Source of the DNA: Bacillus thuringiensis
GTDB taxonomy: Bacteria > Bacillota > Bacilli > Bacillales > Bacillaceae_G
Reading direction: 5' to 3'
DNA length: 64,000 bases
Assembly (NCBI RefSeq): GCF_022095615.2
Contig: NZ_CP155559.1
Location: 2,973,501-3,037,500 of the forward strand
Below the pieces are notes generated by a model. It was not told the origin of the DNA and ran no database searches. It was given only the letters and a program-made list of their open reading frames with translations. This document shows positions 40,712 to 50,048 of this stretch, piece by piece. Made by a program: the position numbers and the translations under genes. Each line of letters begins with the position of its first letter. The first letter of the stretch is position 1.

Positions 40712-41338
40712 ATGTTGAAGCCCATGTTAACACTAACTACTTATAGCCAACTAAAAGCAATAAGCGATCCACTACGTGTCGAAATGATGATGCGTCTATG
40801 CGAACGTCCTTATACAGGACAATTACTATCTGAAAAATTCGGCATTCCAAGGGCGAAAATTCATTATCATTTAAAAGAATTAGAAAAGAATGGTTTTATA
40901 GAAATTGTTTATACAGAAGAAAAGAATGGCATCGTTCAAAAGTTTTATCAATCTGTCGCTAGAGGCTTTACCCCTGCTGCTGAACTATTACCTCATTTAG
41001 AAATATTAAGTGAATCAGGTCGCCAAATCTTTTTACAAATGACAGAAAGAACGAAAAGCCATATTCTCGCCGCACCAGAAGAAGCTTTTACATTACGAAA
41101 AGTAAGCGAAGATCCAGCTGAGTGGAACTATGTTTCGTCCTGCTGGGAGTTTGATGCAACGCCAGAACAATTTCAAGTATGGGTGAAAAAGTTTCATGAA
41201 TTAATGGCTGAATTAAATGAGATCGCAAAAGACGCAGATAAAGATCCAAATAGTAAATCTTATTATATTTCTACTACTGCACTACAAATCGATGAACGAG
41301 CGATGCAGCGCTTTGTGAAAAAAGAAGAAAAATCGTAA
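40712..41338 (+). CDS. ArsR-type winged-helix regulator
   Basis: 208 residues from ATG 40712 (GAGGAG seven bases upstream). The N-terminal HTH_20-like domain reads 'LKAISDPLRVEMMMRLCERP', 'TGQLLSEKFGIPRAKIHYHL' and 'KELEKNGFIEIV'. The remaining 120 residues form a helical ligand domain. No metal-binding Cys. It is followed after 69 bases by an MFS exporter gene in the same direction, so it most likely controls that transporter. Confidence 0.85.
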   Translation: MLKPMLTLTTYSQLKAISDPLRVEMMMRLCERPYTGQLLSEKFGIPRAKIHYHLKELEKNGFIEIVYTEEKNGIVQKFYQSVARGFTPAAELLPHLEILSESGRQIFLQMTERTKSHILAAPEEAFTLRKVSEDPAEWNYVSSCWEFDATPEQFQVWVKKFHELMAELNEIAKDADKDPNSKSYYISTTALQIDERAMQRFVKKEEKS

Positions 41339-41407
41339 TACGATTTTTTTTACGTAAACGGTCAATTTTATTTTACCGAATAAATTTTTTATAAAGGAGT
41401 AGATTAA

Positions 41408-42667
41408 ATGGACATATTGAAAAACCGGAATTTCCTCTTATTATTTTTAGGAAGAATTTTTACAAACATAGGAGATAGTTTGTATTATGTAGCCGCAATG
41501 TGGCTCGTATATAAATTAAGTGGCAGTCCTTTCTATTCTGGATTAGCTGGTTTCCTTACATTATTACCTTCTGCACTTCAATTTCTTACTGGGCCATTCG
41601 TCGATAGATGGTCAATCAAAAACACACTCGTCATTACACAAGTTCTGCAATGCATTCTTATTTTAATCATTCCTATTACACACTACTTCGATCTACTAAC
41701 CGTTCAACTACTACTTATCATCATGCCCATCGTAGCTTTTATCGAACAATTCGCCTATCCTGCACAGTCAAAAGCTTTACCACTTCTACTGCATAAAACA
41801 CAACTATTAAAAGGAAATTCACTCTTTTCATTTGCGTATCAAGGCATTGATTTAATTTGCACGACTCTTTCTGGCATATTAGTAGCACTGTTTGGCGCAA
41901 TTACCTTATATGTAATCGACTCCTTTACATTCGCGATTACTGCCCTTTTGTTCTTTTCATTAAAAATGCCAAAGCAAACAGAAACCAATACATCGCTATC
42001 AACTAAACAATATTTCACTGATTTAAAAGAAGGTTTTTCGATTGTCTTCCGTTCATTAATGGGCGTATTCTTAATCGGTTCAGTTGTTGCTAATTTTTCA
42101 ATTGGTATGACGATGGCGATACTCCCTTCTTTCGCTGATTCTTTAGGAGGCGTGAAATCATATGGCTTCTTTTTAGCTGCTATATCAGCAGGTAGTCTCA
42201 TTGGTGCATTATTCAGTTCATGGGTTGGTAAACGTAATGTTGGTCGTGTCTCTATTATTGGCTTTGCGACTGGCGCTATCTTTTGGTTTCTCTCTACAAT
42301 CGTACCGTTTCAATGGCTATCTATTTTTTTATTCGGCCTAGCTTGGATTCCAATTGGTGCAACCAACATATTATTTGCGACAATTAGTCAAATTGTAATT
42401 CCAAATCAATATATCGGACGCATCAACTCAGTCACGCGAAGCATAGGTACAATCGCTATGCCGCTTGGTTCTTTAATTGGCGGATACACTGCGAATGTAT
42501 TTAGTAGCCAACTCATTTTCGCACTCGCTAGCATCGGGATTTTATTTATTTCTCTCGTATGGCTACTTCATCCGAAATTAAGGGCTTTGCCGAAAGCTGA
42601 TGAAATTACAGCGGATACTTTTGGGGTTCGATTTAAAGTAGAGCGCGGGAAAGGTACGGCTTTATAG
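41408..42667 (+). CDS. MFS exporter (MFS_3 / drug-efflux type)
   Basis: 419 residues, twelve predicted helices. AAGGAG eight bases before the ATG. Motif A-like loop 'GPFVDRWSIKNTLV', 'GLAGFLTLLPSALQFLTGPF', and in the second half 'PNQYIGRINSVTRSIGTIAM'. The family exports drugs or siderophore-like compounds. Encoded with its putative ArsR-type regulator; terminator at 42677-42705. No substrate can be named. Confidence 0.85.
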   Translation: MDILKNRNFLLLFLGRIFTNIGDSLYYVAAMWLVYKLSGSPFYSGLAGFLTLLPSALQFLTGPFVDRWSIKNTLVITQVLQCILILIIPITHYFDLLTVQLLLIIMPIVAFIEQFAYPAQSKALPLLLHKTQLLKGNSLFSFAYQGIDLICTTLSGILVALFGAITLYVIDSFTFAITALLFFSLKMPKQTETNTSLSTKQYFTDLKEGFSIVFRSLMGVFLIGSVVANFSIGMTMAILPSFADSLGGVKSYGFFLAAISAGSLIGALFSSWVGKRNVGRVSIIGFATGAIFWFLSTIVPFQWLSIFLFGLAWIPIGATNILFATISQIVIPNQYIGRINSVTRSIGTIAMPLGSLIGGYTANVFSSQLIFALASIGILFISLVWLLHPKLRALPKADEITADTFGVRFKVERGKGTAL

Positions 42668-42676
42668 CAGAACAAA

Positions 42677-42706
42677 CATAACCCCGTTCTAAATTGGGGA
42701 CGGGGT
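42677..42706 (+). terminator. Terminator
   Basis: AACCCCGT with ACGGGGTT around TCTAAATTGGGG-type loop, then AAACAT; moderate T content. Confidence 0.55.
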
Positions 42707-42818
42707 TAAACATATAGTTATTTAATTTTGGATGTAAAATACTTCACTAAAAATATAACAATAAAGTCGTTTGAATATCTAAATTTTATTCAACAATAGC
42801 ACCAACTAAATCGTTTAG

Positions 42819-43289
42819 TTAACGCTTTGATGGCCATGCCCCCTGCATTTTCCTTAATTGAATAATTTGGCCTGTATGATAAGCATCGTGAAGCATAATG
42901 TCCAGTAATTTCCCCTCAAGTGAATTTTGCTCAAGCTCTTGTTCGGAAATTACACTCAATACCTGTCTTAAATTACGTTGAGCATTTTCAGAACGGTCAA
43001 CGACGTCCTTCCATTCCGTATCATCATTAGATTGCTTAGTAAGATAAAAGGTGTCATTACCGTCAAGATTATGTGTCCATTCACGTCCTTCCAAGTTTGC
43101 AGCAAGTCTTTCTTTGTAATAAATGAGATGATTAACGTTCTCCCAAATGGTATTCGTTGTCTCTCCAGCTGGTTTCCAAATAGCCTGTTCAGCTGTAAGT
43201 CCTTCTATAGCCTGTTTAAACGGTGCATACCAACTCTCTTTATCGAATGTTGAATCTAGTGCGTTTAATAACAAATCAATTCGTTTCAA
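42819..43289 (-). CDS. DinB-family metal-binding protein
   Basis: 156 residues from TTG 43289 (GGAGG eight bases upstream). A four-helix DinB fold with three His in the usual places: 'NVNHLIYYKERL' (His54), and 'MLHDAYHTGQIIQL' (two His). DinB/YfiT relatives include thiol transferases; in bacillithiol-using Bacillus some are bacillithiol transferases. Assignment to a reaction is not possible from sequence alone. Confidence 0.85.
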   Translation of the reverse strand: MKRIDLLLNALDSTFDKESWYAPFKQAIEGLTAEQAIWKPAGETTNTIWENVNHLIYYKERLAANLEGREWTHNLDGNDTFYLTKQSNDDTEWKDVVDRSENAQRNLRQVLSVISEQELEQNSLEGKLLDIMLHDAYHTGQIIQLRKMQGAWPSKR

Positions 43290-43460
43290 AGTAATTTCCT
43301 CCCTAAATAGTTAAAGTCTCAATAAAATCCTTATAACTCTGTAGACATTCTACATTTTCAAATAAACTTCCTCCTGATCTCACTCCACAAACTCGTTCAA
43401 TTATGTAATTAAAATGGCTCACATTTTTTCACTTTACACGTATACTAGCGACAAAAAAGA

Positions 43461-43488
43461 AGAGGCCGTTCCCAAACAGCCTCTTCCA
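43461..43488 (-). terminator. Terminator of hssRS
   Basis: AAGAGGC with GCCTCTT around CGTTCCCAAACA-type loop, followed on the minus strand by CTTTTTT. Confidence 0.75.
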
Positions 43489-43489
43489 T

Positions 43490-44866
43490 CTATTTTGGAA
43501 GCTCCACCCGAACAGTAGTCCCTTCCCCTTTCGTACTATACACTGAAACGTTTCCATGATGCAGTTCAACAATCTTCTGCACAATAGATAACCCTAAACC
43601 ACTACCTTCTACATTTCTTGCTCTTGCCGTATCTACTTTGTAAAAACGATCAAAAATACGATCCATTTCTTCTTTTTCCATACCGATTCCGTTATCGGAT
43701 ATCGAGATAATGACACTAGACTCTAACTCTTCGACAAAAAACTCAATGGTCCCAGCATCGTTTGAAAATTTAATGCTATTCGTAAAAATATTACTCCATA
43801 CTTGATGAAGTAAGTTTTCATCGCCTTGTATTGTAATGTCCGGCACATCAAACTCAACAGTGATATCTTTCTCACGCCACTTCCATTCGAGCATAAAAAT
43901 GACATCTTTAATTTGCTTTTGTAAATTGAATTCTTTTATTTGCAACACTTTCTCTTCTTTATCTAATGAAGCAAGCGTGAGTAACTGTTTACATAAACTA
44001 GACATTCGCTTACTTTCGCCCTCAATAATTTGTAAGTAATGATTTCTTTCTTCTTCACTCATCTTTTCTGTTTGCAACGTCTTCGAAAAACCTTGTATAG
44101 AAGAAAGCGGCGACTGGAATTCATGTGAAACGTTTGAAACGAATTCTTGTCGCATTTCATCTAGTTCTTTTATACTTTTCGTCATCTTTTGGAAGCTTGT
44201 AGATAACGTTCCTATTTCATCTTTTCGTTTTACGTCTAATTCAATTTCATATTCACCACTCGCAATTTTTTGCGTAGCCTTCGTAAATTTACGAATTGGG
44301 CGAACGATATAACCTGCTGCAATCGCTATAAAAATAATACTTAATAACACAATAAACCCAAGTAAAACCGCTAAGAAAATTCGCATCTCACCAAATTGGT
44401 TCTGAATGTCAGGACGAATAAATAATGCGTACTGTTTATCCCCGTGTTGTACTGGGACACCGACACTATTAATTAACTCATTATCAAAAAAACCGGTAAT
44501 AAAGAGACGCGTGGGATACGTAGAAACACCATTAAATGTTTCGCCATGCAATACTTTATGTACGGTATCATCACTAATAGACGTCTTACGAAATGCATTC
44601 CCGATACGCTTTCCATTCTTTTGATCATCGACAATATAAATTTCATATCCTAACTTTGCAATAGAATGCAAGTATGCCTCTTGATTTCCTTCACTTTGCT
44701 TTTCATATAATGACTTAACTTCTTCCGCATACGCTAAAATCTTCTCACTATTGTACGGTTTTAACTTCACTTGATAATATACGTTCGTTAATAAAAAACC
44801 GATAATACTACTAAGAAGCATAATCCCCACTGTCATAAAAACAAATCTAGAATATAGTGATTTCAT
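43490..44866 (-). CDS. hssS: Heme sensor histidine kinase HssS
   Basis: 458 residues. Helix 1 residues 8-28, extracytoplasmic domain 29-160, helix 2 163-185, HAMP 186-238, His248 in 'SNVSHEFQSPLSSIQGFS', N box 'NIFTNSIKFS', G1 'DNGIGM', F box 'FYKVDTARAR', G2 'GSGLGLSIV'. Gene starts one base after the hssR stop. The N-terminal 'YSRFVFMTVGIMLLSSIIGF' and the overall order fit HssS, and the HssR box before hrtB supports this. It activates HssR when heme accumulates. Confidence 0.88.
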   Translation of the reverse strand: MKSLYSRFVFMTVGIMLLSSIIGFLLTNVYYQVKLKPYNSEKILAYAEEVKSLYEKQSEGNQEAYLHSIAKLGYEIYIVDDQKNGKRIGNAFRKTSISDDTVHKVLHGETFNGVSTYPTRLFITGFFDNELINSVGVPVQHGDKQYALFIRPDIQNQFGEMRIFLAVLLGFIVLLSIIFIAIAAGYIVRPIRKFTKATQKIASGEYEIELDVKRKDEIGTLSTSFQKMTKSIKELDEMRQEFVSNVSHEFQSPLSSIQGFSKTLQTEKMSEEERNHYLQIIEGESKRMSSLCKQLLTLASLDKEEKVLQIKEFNLQKQIKDVIFMLEWKWREKDITVEFDVPDITIQGDENLLHQVWSNIFTNSIKFSNDAGTIEFFVEELESSVIISISDNGIGMEKEEMDRIFDRFYKVDTARARNVEGSGLGLSIVQKIVELHHGNVSVYSTKGEGTTVRVELPK

Positions 44867-44867
44867 C

Positions 44868-45545
44868 TTATTTCAGCTCCAACTTATAACCGAGTCCGCG
44901 CACTGTCGTAATTTGAAAATCATCAGTTCGTTTTGAGAAACGATCTCTCAGTCGCTTCACATGAACATCAACCGTTCGTTCGTCCCCTTCAAAATCCATT
45001 CCCCATACTAATTCAATTAACTCTTCTCTTGAAAATGTTCTTCCAGGATAACTAGCGAGCTGTGATAATAATTCAAATTCCTTCAATGGAAGTAAAATCG
45101 TTTGACCGTTACACTTTACTTCAACACCTTTACGATCAATTGTCGTCCCATGAAGTGTAATAATGTCTGCACTCAGCATTTGATAACGGCGCAACAATGC
45201 TTTCATACGGAAAATGACTTCAGCTGGCTCAAATGGTTTTACAATATAATCGTCCGTACCAGAAATGAATCCTTTTTCTTTATCGACTAACTGATCTTTC
45301 GCAGTTAATAAAATAACAGGTATATCATGGTACTTCCGTATTTCTTCACATAACGTATAGCCATCAACGAACGGCATCATAATGTCTACTATCGCAAGAT
45401 GAATATTTTCTTTCTCTAATACGCCTTGCGCTACCTTTCCATCTTCTGCTTCAAAAACTTTAAACCCCTCTTTTTGTAAATGGTAATGTAACAACTCTCT
45501 AATATGCTTATCGTCATCAGCTAATAAAATATGTATCATCTTCAT
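44868..45545 (-). CDS. hssR: Heme response regulator HssR
   Basis: 225 residues. The receiver domain has the acidic pair in 'LLADDD', Asp54 in 'IVDIMMPFVDG' and Lys in 'YIVKPF'; winged-helix domain 'LKEFELLSQLASYPGRTFSR' and 'TVDVHVKRLRDRF'. GAGAGGG before the ATG. Its recognition repeat is present upstream of hrtB. The hrtBA and hssRS operons are separated by the ArsR/MFS pair and the DinB gene, all in the same strand as hrtBA except the ArsR/MFS pair. Confidence 0.9.
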   Translation of the reverse strand: MKMIHILLADDDKHIRELLHYHLQKEGFKVFEAEDGKVAQGVLEKENIHLAIVDIMMPFVDGYTLCEEIRKYHDIPVILLTAKDQLVDKEKGFISGTDDYIVKPFEPAEVIFRMKALLRRYQMLSADIITLHGTTIDRKGVEVKCNGQTILLPLKEFELLSQLASYPGRTFSREELIELVWGMDFEGDERTVDVHVKRLRDRFSKRTDDFQITTVRGLGYKLELK

Positions 45546-45618
45546 TAAACCCTCTCTTGTTCATCCTTCTACATTTCTTACATTAAGAAACAATTGGTTT
45601 TTTTGCAAGAAAAAGAAA

Positions 45619-45663
45619 AAGAATCTATTTTGAAAAAAGATTATTCAAAATAGATTCTTACGT
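45619..45663. terminator. Bidirectional terminator
   Basis: AAGAATCTATTTTGAA with TTCAAAATAGATTCTT, nine-base loop. Confidence 0.8.
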
Positions 45664-45698
45664 TTTAGTATTAAGATTATTTTAATGAAAAGTAATTT

Positions 45699-46538
45699 CT
45701 ATGCTTTAGAAATATCAACGAATCCTTCTCCAAATACGTCACGAACATCGTGTATAGCGATGAACGCAGCAGGATCTGTAGTTTGAACAATCCGTTTTAG
45801 CTTCACTACTTCTTGCTTATTAATAACAACATAAAGGATTTCCTTCGGAGTTTTCGTATAATAGCCATGACCTGAGTACACGGTAACCCCTCTGCCCATT
45901 AAGGTAGTGACCTTCCCGGCAATCTCATTCGGGTTATCAGAAATAATTGTAATGGCCTTTTTCGGATTTAATCCTTCAATTACAAATTCCATCACTTTCG
46001 TTGCTACATATAGCATAATAATTGTTATCATCAGTTTTTCTGCACCAATGATGAAATAAGATGAAAACGCAACAATTAAATCGAAGAACAATAAACCATA
46101 GCTAATGCTCCATCCTAAATATTTATGCGTCATCCTTGCTAAGATGGTAGTACCTGCTGTTGTTCCGCCAACACGAATAATAAGACCAATCCCGCACCCA
46201 ATAAATATTCCTCCGAAAATGGCATTTACAAGCATTTCATCCGAAGCAATCGTCCAACCTTCTGTCAAATGAAGGAATAGCGAGTTCGTAACTACAGCGA
46301 TAATCGTATAAATTGTTGTAATCTTATTCAAAAATTTATAACCAGCTATTAACAAAATCGCATTTAAAATTAAGTTAACTAAGCCTGGTGACCATTCAAA
46401 TAAATAGTACGTAATAATCGTGATACCTGTTACTCCACCCTCACCAAACTCGTTCGGGATAACAAACAAATTCACACCTAACGCAAAAAGAAATGCACCG
46501 ATAATAATAAAAATAATGTCTGTCGTTCTTTTTTTCAT
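45699..46538 (-). CDS. YitT-family membrane protein (DUF161 + DUF2179)
   Basis: 279 residues from ATG 46538 (GTGAGG six bases upstream). Five to six helices contain the family marks 'GVNLFVIPNEFGEGGVTGIT', 'GGIFIGCGIGLIIRVGGTTA' and 'GATTL'-like 'GTTILARM'. The C-terminal DUF2179 domain is 'GRGVTVYSGHGYYTKTPKEI' followed by 'DPAAFIAIHDVRDVFGEGF'. Widespread in Firmicutes in several copies; transport or c-di-nucleotide-linked roles have been suggested, none is certain. A hairpin upstream isolates it. Confidence 0.88.
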   Translation of the reverse strand: MKKRTTDIIFIIIGAFLFALGVNLFVIPNEFGEGGVTGITIITYYLFEWSPGLVNLILNAILLIAGYKFLNKITTIYTIIAVVTNSLFLHLTEGWTIASDEMLVNAIFGGIFIGCGIGLIIRVGGTTAGTTILARMTHKYLGWSISYGLLFFDLIVAFSSYFIIGAEKLMITIIMLYVATKVMEFVIEGLNPKKAITIISDNPNEIAGKVTTLMGRGVTVYSGHGYYTKTPKEILYVVINKQEVVKLKRIVQTTDPAAFIAIHDVRDVFGEGFVDISKA

Positions 46539-46539
46539 A

Positions 46540-46890
46540 CAGTACCTCACTTCTTATGTAAATATTTATTCTGTCATAAACTCTCACCATTATATCGTGG
46601 AATATTCAAATCGAACAGTGGTTTATTTTTATTTTAATATAGGATGATACATCAACTTTAGCCTATATCCACATGTGATTAAAAAAGGATAACAACTGTA
46701 TTTATTATGTACTACAAATAAAGTTTTGATTTCACATGCAATTCAGCCTAAAAAATGAATATACACACTCTCACTCGCACAAACTTCGAATACAAAGCAA
46801 ATAGGCGAAGCTATAGAATAGACTTCGCCTCAAGCGTGTGATTATAAAAATGTATATGAGATTTTATATTCATACATTCCAGAAATACAT
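46540..46890. other. Intergenic stretch with one hairpin
   Basis: A hairpin AGGCGAAG..CTTCGCCT at 46812-46831 is probably the terminator of the 2TM gene (minus strand). I see no gene. Confidence 0.5.
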
Positions 46891-47160
46891 TTACTTATCT
46901 TTCTCCATATATTCTTTAATCTTTCGTTCTTCCCACTCTTTTCCGAATATCCCAAATGGAAAAGTTGTTAAACCGTGTATAACGATACCGATCCCCCAAC
47001 CTCCAAGTGGATATAAAAACCATAATTTACTTGAATCAGAACTTATATTTATGAAAAAAAGCATTAAGTTAACTAATATATAGACCGTTAAATGAATATA
47101 AAACGCTTGTAAATTCTCTACCCTTTTTTTAGCTCGTAAATAAACATCATCTCGCTCCAC
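46891..47160 (-). CDS. 2TM-domain protein
   Basis: 89 residues from GTG 47160 (AGAGG nine bases upstream). It has the 2TM signature (PF13239): 'AKKRVENLQAFYIHLTVYIL', 'VNLMLFFINI', 'GWGIGIVIHGLTTF' and a charged end 'EWEERKIKEYMEKD'. Two membrane helices. The domain is often fused to LytTR or kinase proteins; stand-alone copies like this have no assigned role. Confidence 0.85.
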   Translation of the reverse strand: MERDDVYLRAKKRVENLQAFYIHLTVYILVNLMLFFINISSDSSKLWFLYPLGGWGIGIVIHGLTTFPFGIFGKEWEERKIKEYMEKDK

Positions 47161-47262
47161 CCTTAAACACCTCTTTCCATATTGTTTTTTTCACCTTCGC
47201 TCCAGTATTAACATCATATTCTAATCCGAAATCCGTTATTCTCAAAAAAACATAAAACAAAA

Positions 47263-47308
47263 AAGTACCCATCGAATTATCATACATATGATGATTCGAT
47301 GGGTACTG
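47263..47308. terminator. Bidirectional terminator
   Basis: AGTACCCATCGAAT with ATTCGATGGGTACT around a symmetric loop. Confidence 0.75.
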
Positions 47309-47339
47309 CATGATACATTTGTTATTTACAAGCGTCTAA

Positions 47340-47981
47340 TTAAGACCAAATCCAAACACCATCATTATTTTCAACGTTGCTCTTTACCTCATAAACTTTT
47401 TCGATATGATCAACTGTGTTCCAGTTAATAGAACTTCCGCCCCAACCTACATACTTCATATCAACTTTTACTTTCTCACCTGTATTAAATACTTGTCCCT
47501 TTGTTAAGAAAACATCAATAATAACTTTCTTCCCGTTTAGCGATGGATACTTAACTACGACATATTTAGTAGCACCGTCTCCCTCATCTTCCATCGTCCC
47601 TATTTTTGATACTTCTCCAATCACATAATCAGGAGAACCATCTTCTTTCATGTGCATGCCTAACTTGTTTGTTGTATTTTCAATTGCAGTTGCAACCATA
47701 TATTCTGTAAAATTACGCATCATAGATCCAGTAGCTTTTACTTCATCTCCTACTTTCACGTTTGAAAGAGAATCTATATACACACTAATAGGTTCTTCAT
47801 ATTGCTTAGATTTCACAACAAGTACACCGTTATCTACTTCTACTACTCGTCCTTCTAACGTCGAGATATTCGATTCAATAGAAGCTGCACTCACTTTTGT
47901 TACTTCTAATCCTGGTAAATTTGTTCCTGATAATGCTGCGATCCCTAAAGCACCTGCTAAAATTAATTTTTTCATACCCAT
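47340..47981 (-). CDS. Secreted protein with OB-fold-like repeats, unknown function
   Basis: 213 residues; signal peptide probably ending VSA near residue 32. The mature part has two similar beta-rich units: 'LEGRVVEVDNGVLVVKS' with 'VKVGDEVKATGSM', and 'VIGEVSKIGTMEDEG' with 'NTGEKVKVDMKYVGW'. This suggests tandem small beta barrels. No anchor, so released or loosely wall-bound. GGAGATG upstream of the ATG. Family not named. Confidence 0.75.
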   Translation of the reverse strand: MGMKKLILAGALGIAALSGTNLPGLEVTKVSAASIESNISTLEGRVVEVDNGVLVVKSKQYEEPISVYIDSLSNVKVGDEVKATGSMMRNFTEYMVATAIENTTNKLGMHMKEDGSPDYVIGEVSKIGTMEDEGDGATKYVVVKYPSLNGKKVIIDVFLTKGQVFNTGEKVKVDMKYVGWGGSSINWNTVDHIEKVYEVKSNVENNDGVWIWS

Positions 47982-48029
47982 TATGAAACATCTCCATTCA
48001 TGATGATTTTATTTTTGATTGGATACGAC

Positions 48030-48058
48030 CAACCTGTAACTATTATAGTTACAGGTTG
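48030..48058. promoter_or_regulatory. Near-perfect 29-base palindrome upstream of the secreted-protein gene
   Basis: CAACCTGTAACTAT followed by its complement with one central mismatch. It sits about 50 bases before the minus-strand gene start, so it could be an operator; it could also end a transcript coming from the right. Confidence 0.4.
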
Positions 48059-48270
48059 TAAAAAATAGCAACCATCTTTCTTATGCAATGTTGCATACTG
48101 TACTTTTTAAATATAAAGCGGTTTTCCCTATATTCAGCACTACTGCTAAATTCTTGCATAACAGCAGGTAAACGGATTGATGATGAAGAAAATAATCTCA
48201 TGCATCATATTTTTCAATACTACAGTTTGTATAATTGTAGTCCATTACATTATGTAGGAGCGGAATTCAT

Positions 48271-49302
48271 ATGTTAATAAAACCAAAGAGATTACAGCCA
48301 GGAGATATCGTAGCAACAGTAAGTGCTTCATGGGGAGGAGCGGGTGATTCTAAGCTAAGATGGCGTTATGAGCAAGGAGTAAAGAGATTAGAAGAAGTAT
48401 TCGGGCTTACAGTTATCCCAATGCCAAATAGTTTAAAAGGTAGCGAATACCTTTATAACAATCCAGGGGCTCGTGCGGAAGATTTAATGACAGCATTTAA
48501 AGATACGCGTGTTAAAGCAATTATTACGAATATTGGTGGGGAAGATAGTATCCGTTTACTACCTTATATTGATTTTAATGTGATACGTGAAAATCCGAAA
48601 ATCTTTATGGGGTACTCTGACGATACCGTTTCACACTTATTTTGTCATAAAGCAGGAATTTCCTCTTTTTACGGTCCAGCAATCTTAACTGATTTTGCCG
48701 AAAATGTAGAGATGAATCCTTATACAATTGAAATGGTAAATCGGACTCTCTTTTCAAATGAGACAATTGGCGAGATTCAACCAGCTCCTGAATGGACGAG
48801 TGAGCGTTTAGAATGGATAGAGGTAAATAAAGATACAAGGCGTACGATGAAACAAAACAATGGCTATGAGGTACTTCAAGGCTCTACTACTGTACAAGGA
48901 CGCTTAATTGGTGGTTGTATAGAAGTATTGGAATTTGCAAAAGGAACGGAACTTTGGCCTGAGAAAAAACATTGGGAGAATCGTATCCTTTTCTTTGAAA
49001 CTTCTGAAGACCATCCAGAACCAAGCTATATAAAGTATTGGTTACGAAATTACGCAGCGCAAGGCATTCTCCAAAAAGCAAAAGGCATCATTTTTGGTAA
49101 ACCAAAAGACGAAATGTATTATGAAGACTATAAACACGAAATACTGAAAGTAATGAAGGAACATAACTTAGAAGATTTGCCGATTCTTTATAATTTAAAT
49201 TTTGGACATACCGAACCGAAGTTTATTTTACCTTACGGTGCGATGGCCGAAATTAATTGTGAAAATGTATCTTTTTCTATTTTAGAGAGTGGCGTGGAAT
49301 AA
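48271..49302 (+). CDS. LD-carboxypeptidase family protein, MccF-like
   Basis: 343 residues, peptidase family S66. Nucleophile Ser116 in 'FMGYSDDTV', a Glu in 'GRLIGGCIEVLEF' and His in 'YNLNFGHTEPKFILPYG' make up the Ser-Glu-His triad. The long loop and overall length match the MccF group, which cleaves microcin C-type aminoacyl-sulfamoyl nucleotides, rather than LdcA, which trims muropeptides. GTAGGAGCGG before the ATG. Cytoplasmic, stand-alone; may give resistance to peptide-nucleotide antibiotics. Confidence 0.88.
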   Translation: MLIKPKRLQPGDIVATVSASWGGAGDSKLRWRYEQGVKRLEEVFGLTVIPMPNSLKGSEYLYNNPGARAEDLMTAFKDTRVKAIITNIGGEDSIRLLPYIDFNVIRENPKIFMGYSDDTVSHLFCHKAGISSFYGPAILTDFAENVEMNPYTIEMVNRTLFSNETIGEIQPAPEWTSERLEWIEVNKDTRRTMKQNNGYEVLQGSTTVQGRLIGGCIEVLEFAKGTELWPEKKHWENRILFFETSEDHPEPSYIKYWLRNYAAQGILQKAKGIIFGKPKDEMYYEDYKHEILKVMKEHNLEDLPILYNLNFGHTEPKFILPYGAMAEINCENVSFSILESGVE

Positions 49303-49339
49303 AGTGAAACTTGAAATAAGTATAGCCATAAGTTTTATT

Positions 49340-49412
49340 ATTATATTTCCCTGATCCTACAGGAAGAATAGCGTATTTTTTTGTTAGCTTAATAGCGATA
49401 TGGCAGGACCCC
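49340..49412 (+). repeat. Interspersed repeat (copy 4)
   Basis: AGGAAGAATAGCGTAT then TTTGTTAGCTTAATAGCGAT and ATGGCAGGACC. The same blocks and order occur at 16730-16790. Confidence 0.5.
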
Positions 49413-49509
49413 AACAAATACAAACACTCCTATAAGATATGACTGTGAATTGATGCTTTTTAAATGATATGGAAATTACTTATCTAATGATAAAGGGGGA
49501 TTTACTTGT

Positions 49510-49920
49510 ATGGAAGTAACATTTACAGTAAGTAAATGGGATGAAAAACTACTCGATGATACTAGAAAAGATTTTCCTATTAATATTGCCCATATTGAAT
49601 ATGATATTGATGGTGAATTAAAAGGAAAAGCTTTTGTTGAATACTTATTATATTATCTAGACTCAAATATAAATGATGGTCACTTGGCTACTGCTAAAAT
49701 TTCTGGATTTTTACACTTTGAAGGAATATATAAGGGGCAACAAGGGACATTTACAGCTATAGAGCAAGGAATATTTGATAAAGGAAATCTAGATTCCCCA
49801 GGAACAATTATTAAAGCTACCGGTAATTTAGAAAATCTGAGAGGGTCCTATCATTATCAGTTTACAGGTCAAACTAGTAAACTAATTTTAGAGTTTGAAT
49901 TTTTAAAAAATACCCTATAA
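49510..49920 (+). CDS. DUF3224 protein
   Basis: 136 residues. Starts 'VTFTVSKWDEKLLDD' and has 'GELKGKAFVEYLLYYLD', 'ISGFLHFEGIYKGQQGTFTA' and 'GNLENLRGSYHYQFTG', the beta-barrel pattern of DUF3224 (allene-oxide-cyclase-like fold). AAAGGGGGA ten bases before the ATG. Terminator at 49931-49965. No biochemical role known. Confidence 0.85.
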   Translation: MEVTFTVSKWDEKLLDDTRKDFPINIAHIEYDIDGELKGKAFVEYLLYYLDSNINDGHLATAKISGFLHFEGIYKGQQGTFTAIEQGIFDKGNLDSPGTIIKATGNLENLRGSYHYQFTGQTSKLILEFEFLKNTL

Positions 49921-49930
49921 TATAGTGGAG

Positions 49931-49965
49931 AGGACATTTCTTGTAATACTAGGAATGTCCTTTTT
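49931..49965 (+). terminator. Terminator
   Basis: AGGACATTTC with GGAATGTCCT around a 10-base loop, then TTTT. Confidence 0.8.
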
Positions 49966-50048
49966 GTTGACGAGCTTATTCAACTATTCTTCTATTAGTT
50001 AAGAAAAGAACCGAGTATATTACATAACGTCTTATTATCAGTATTCAG

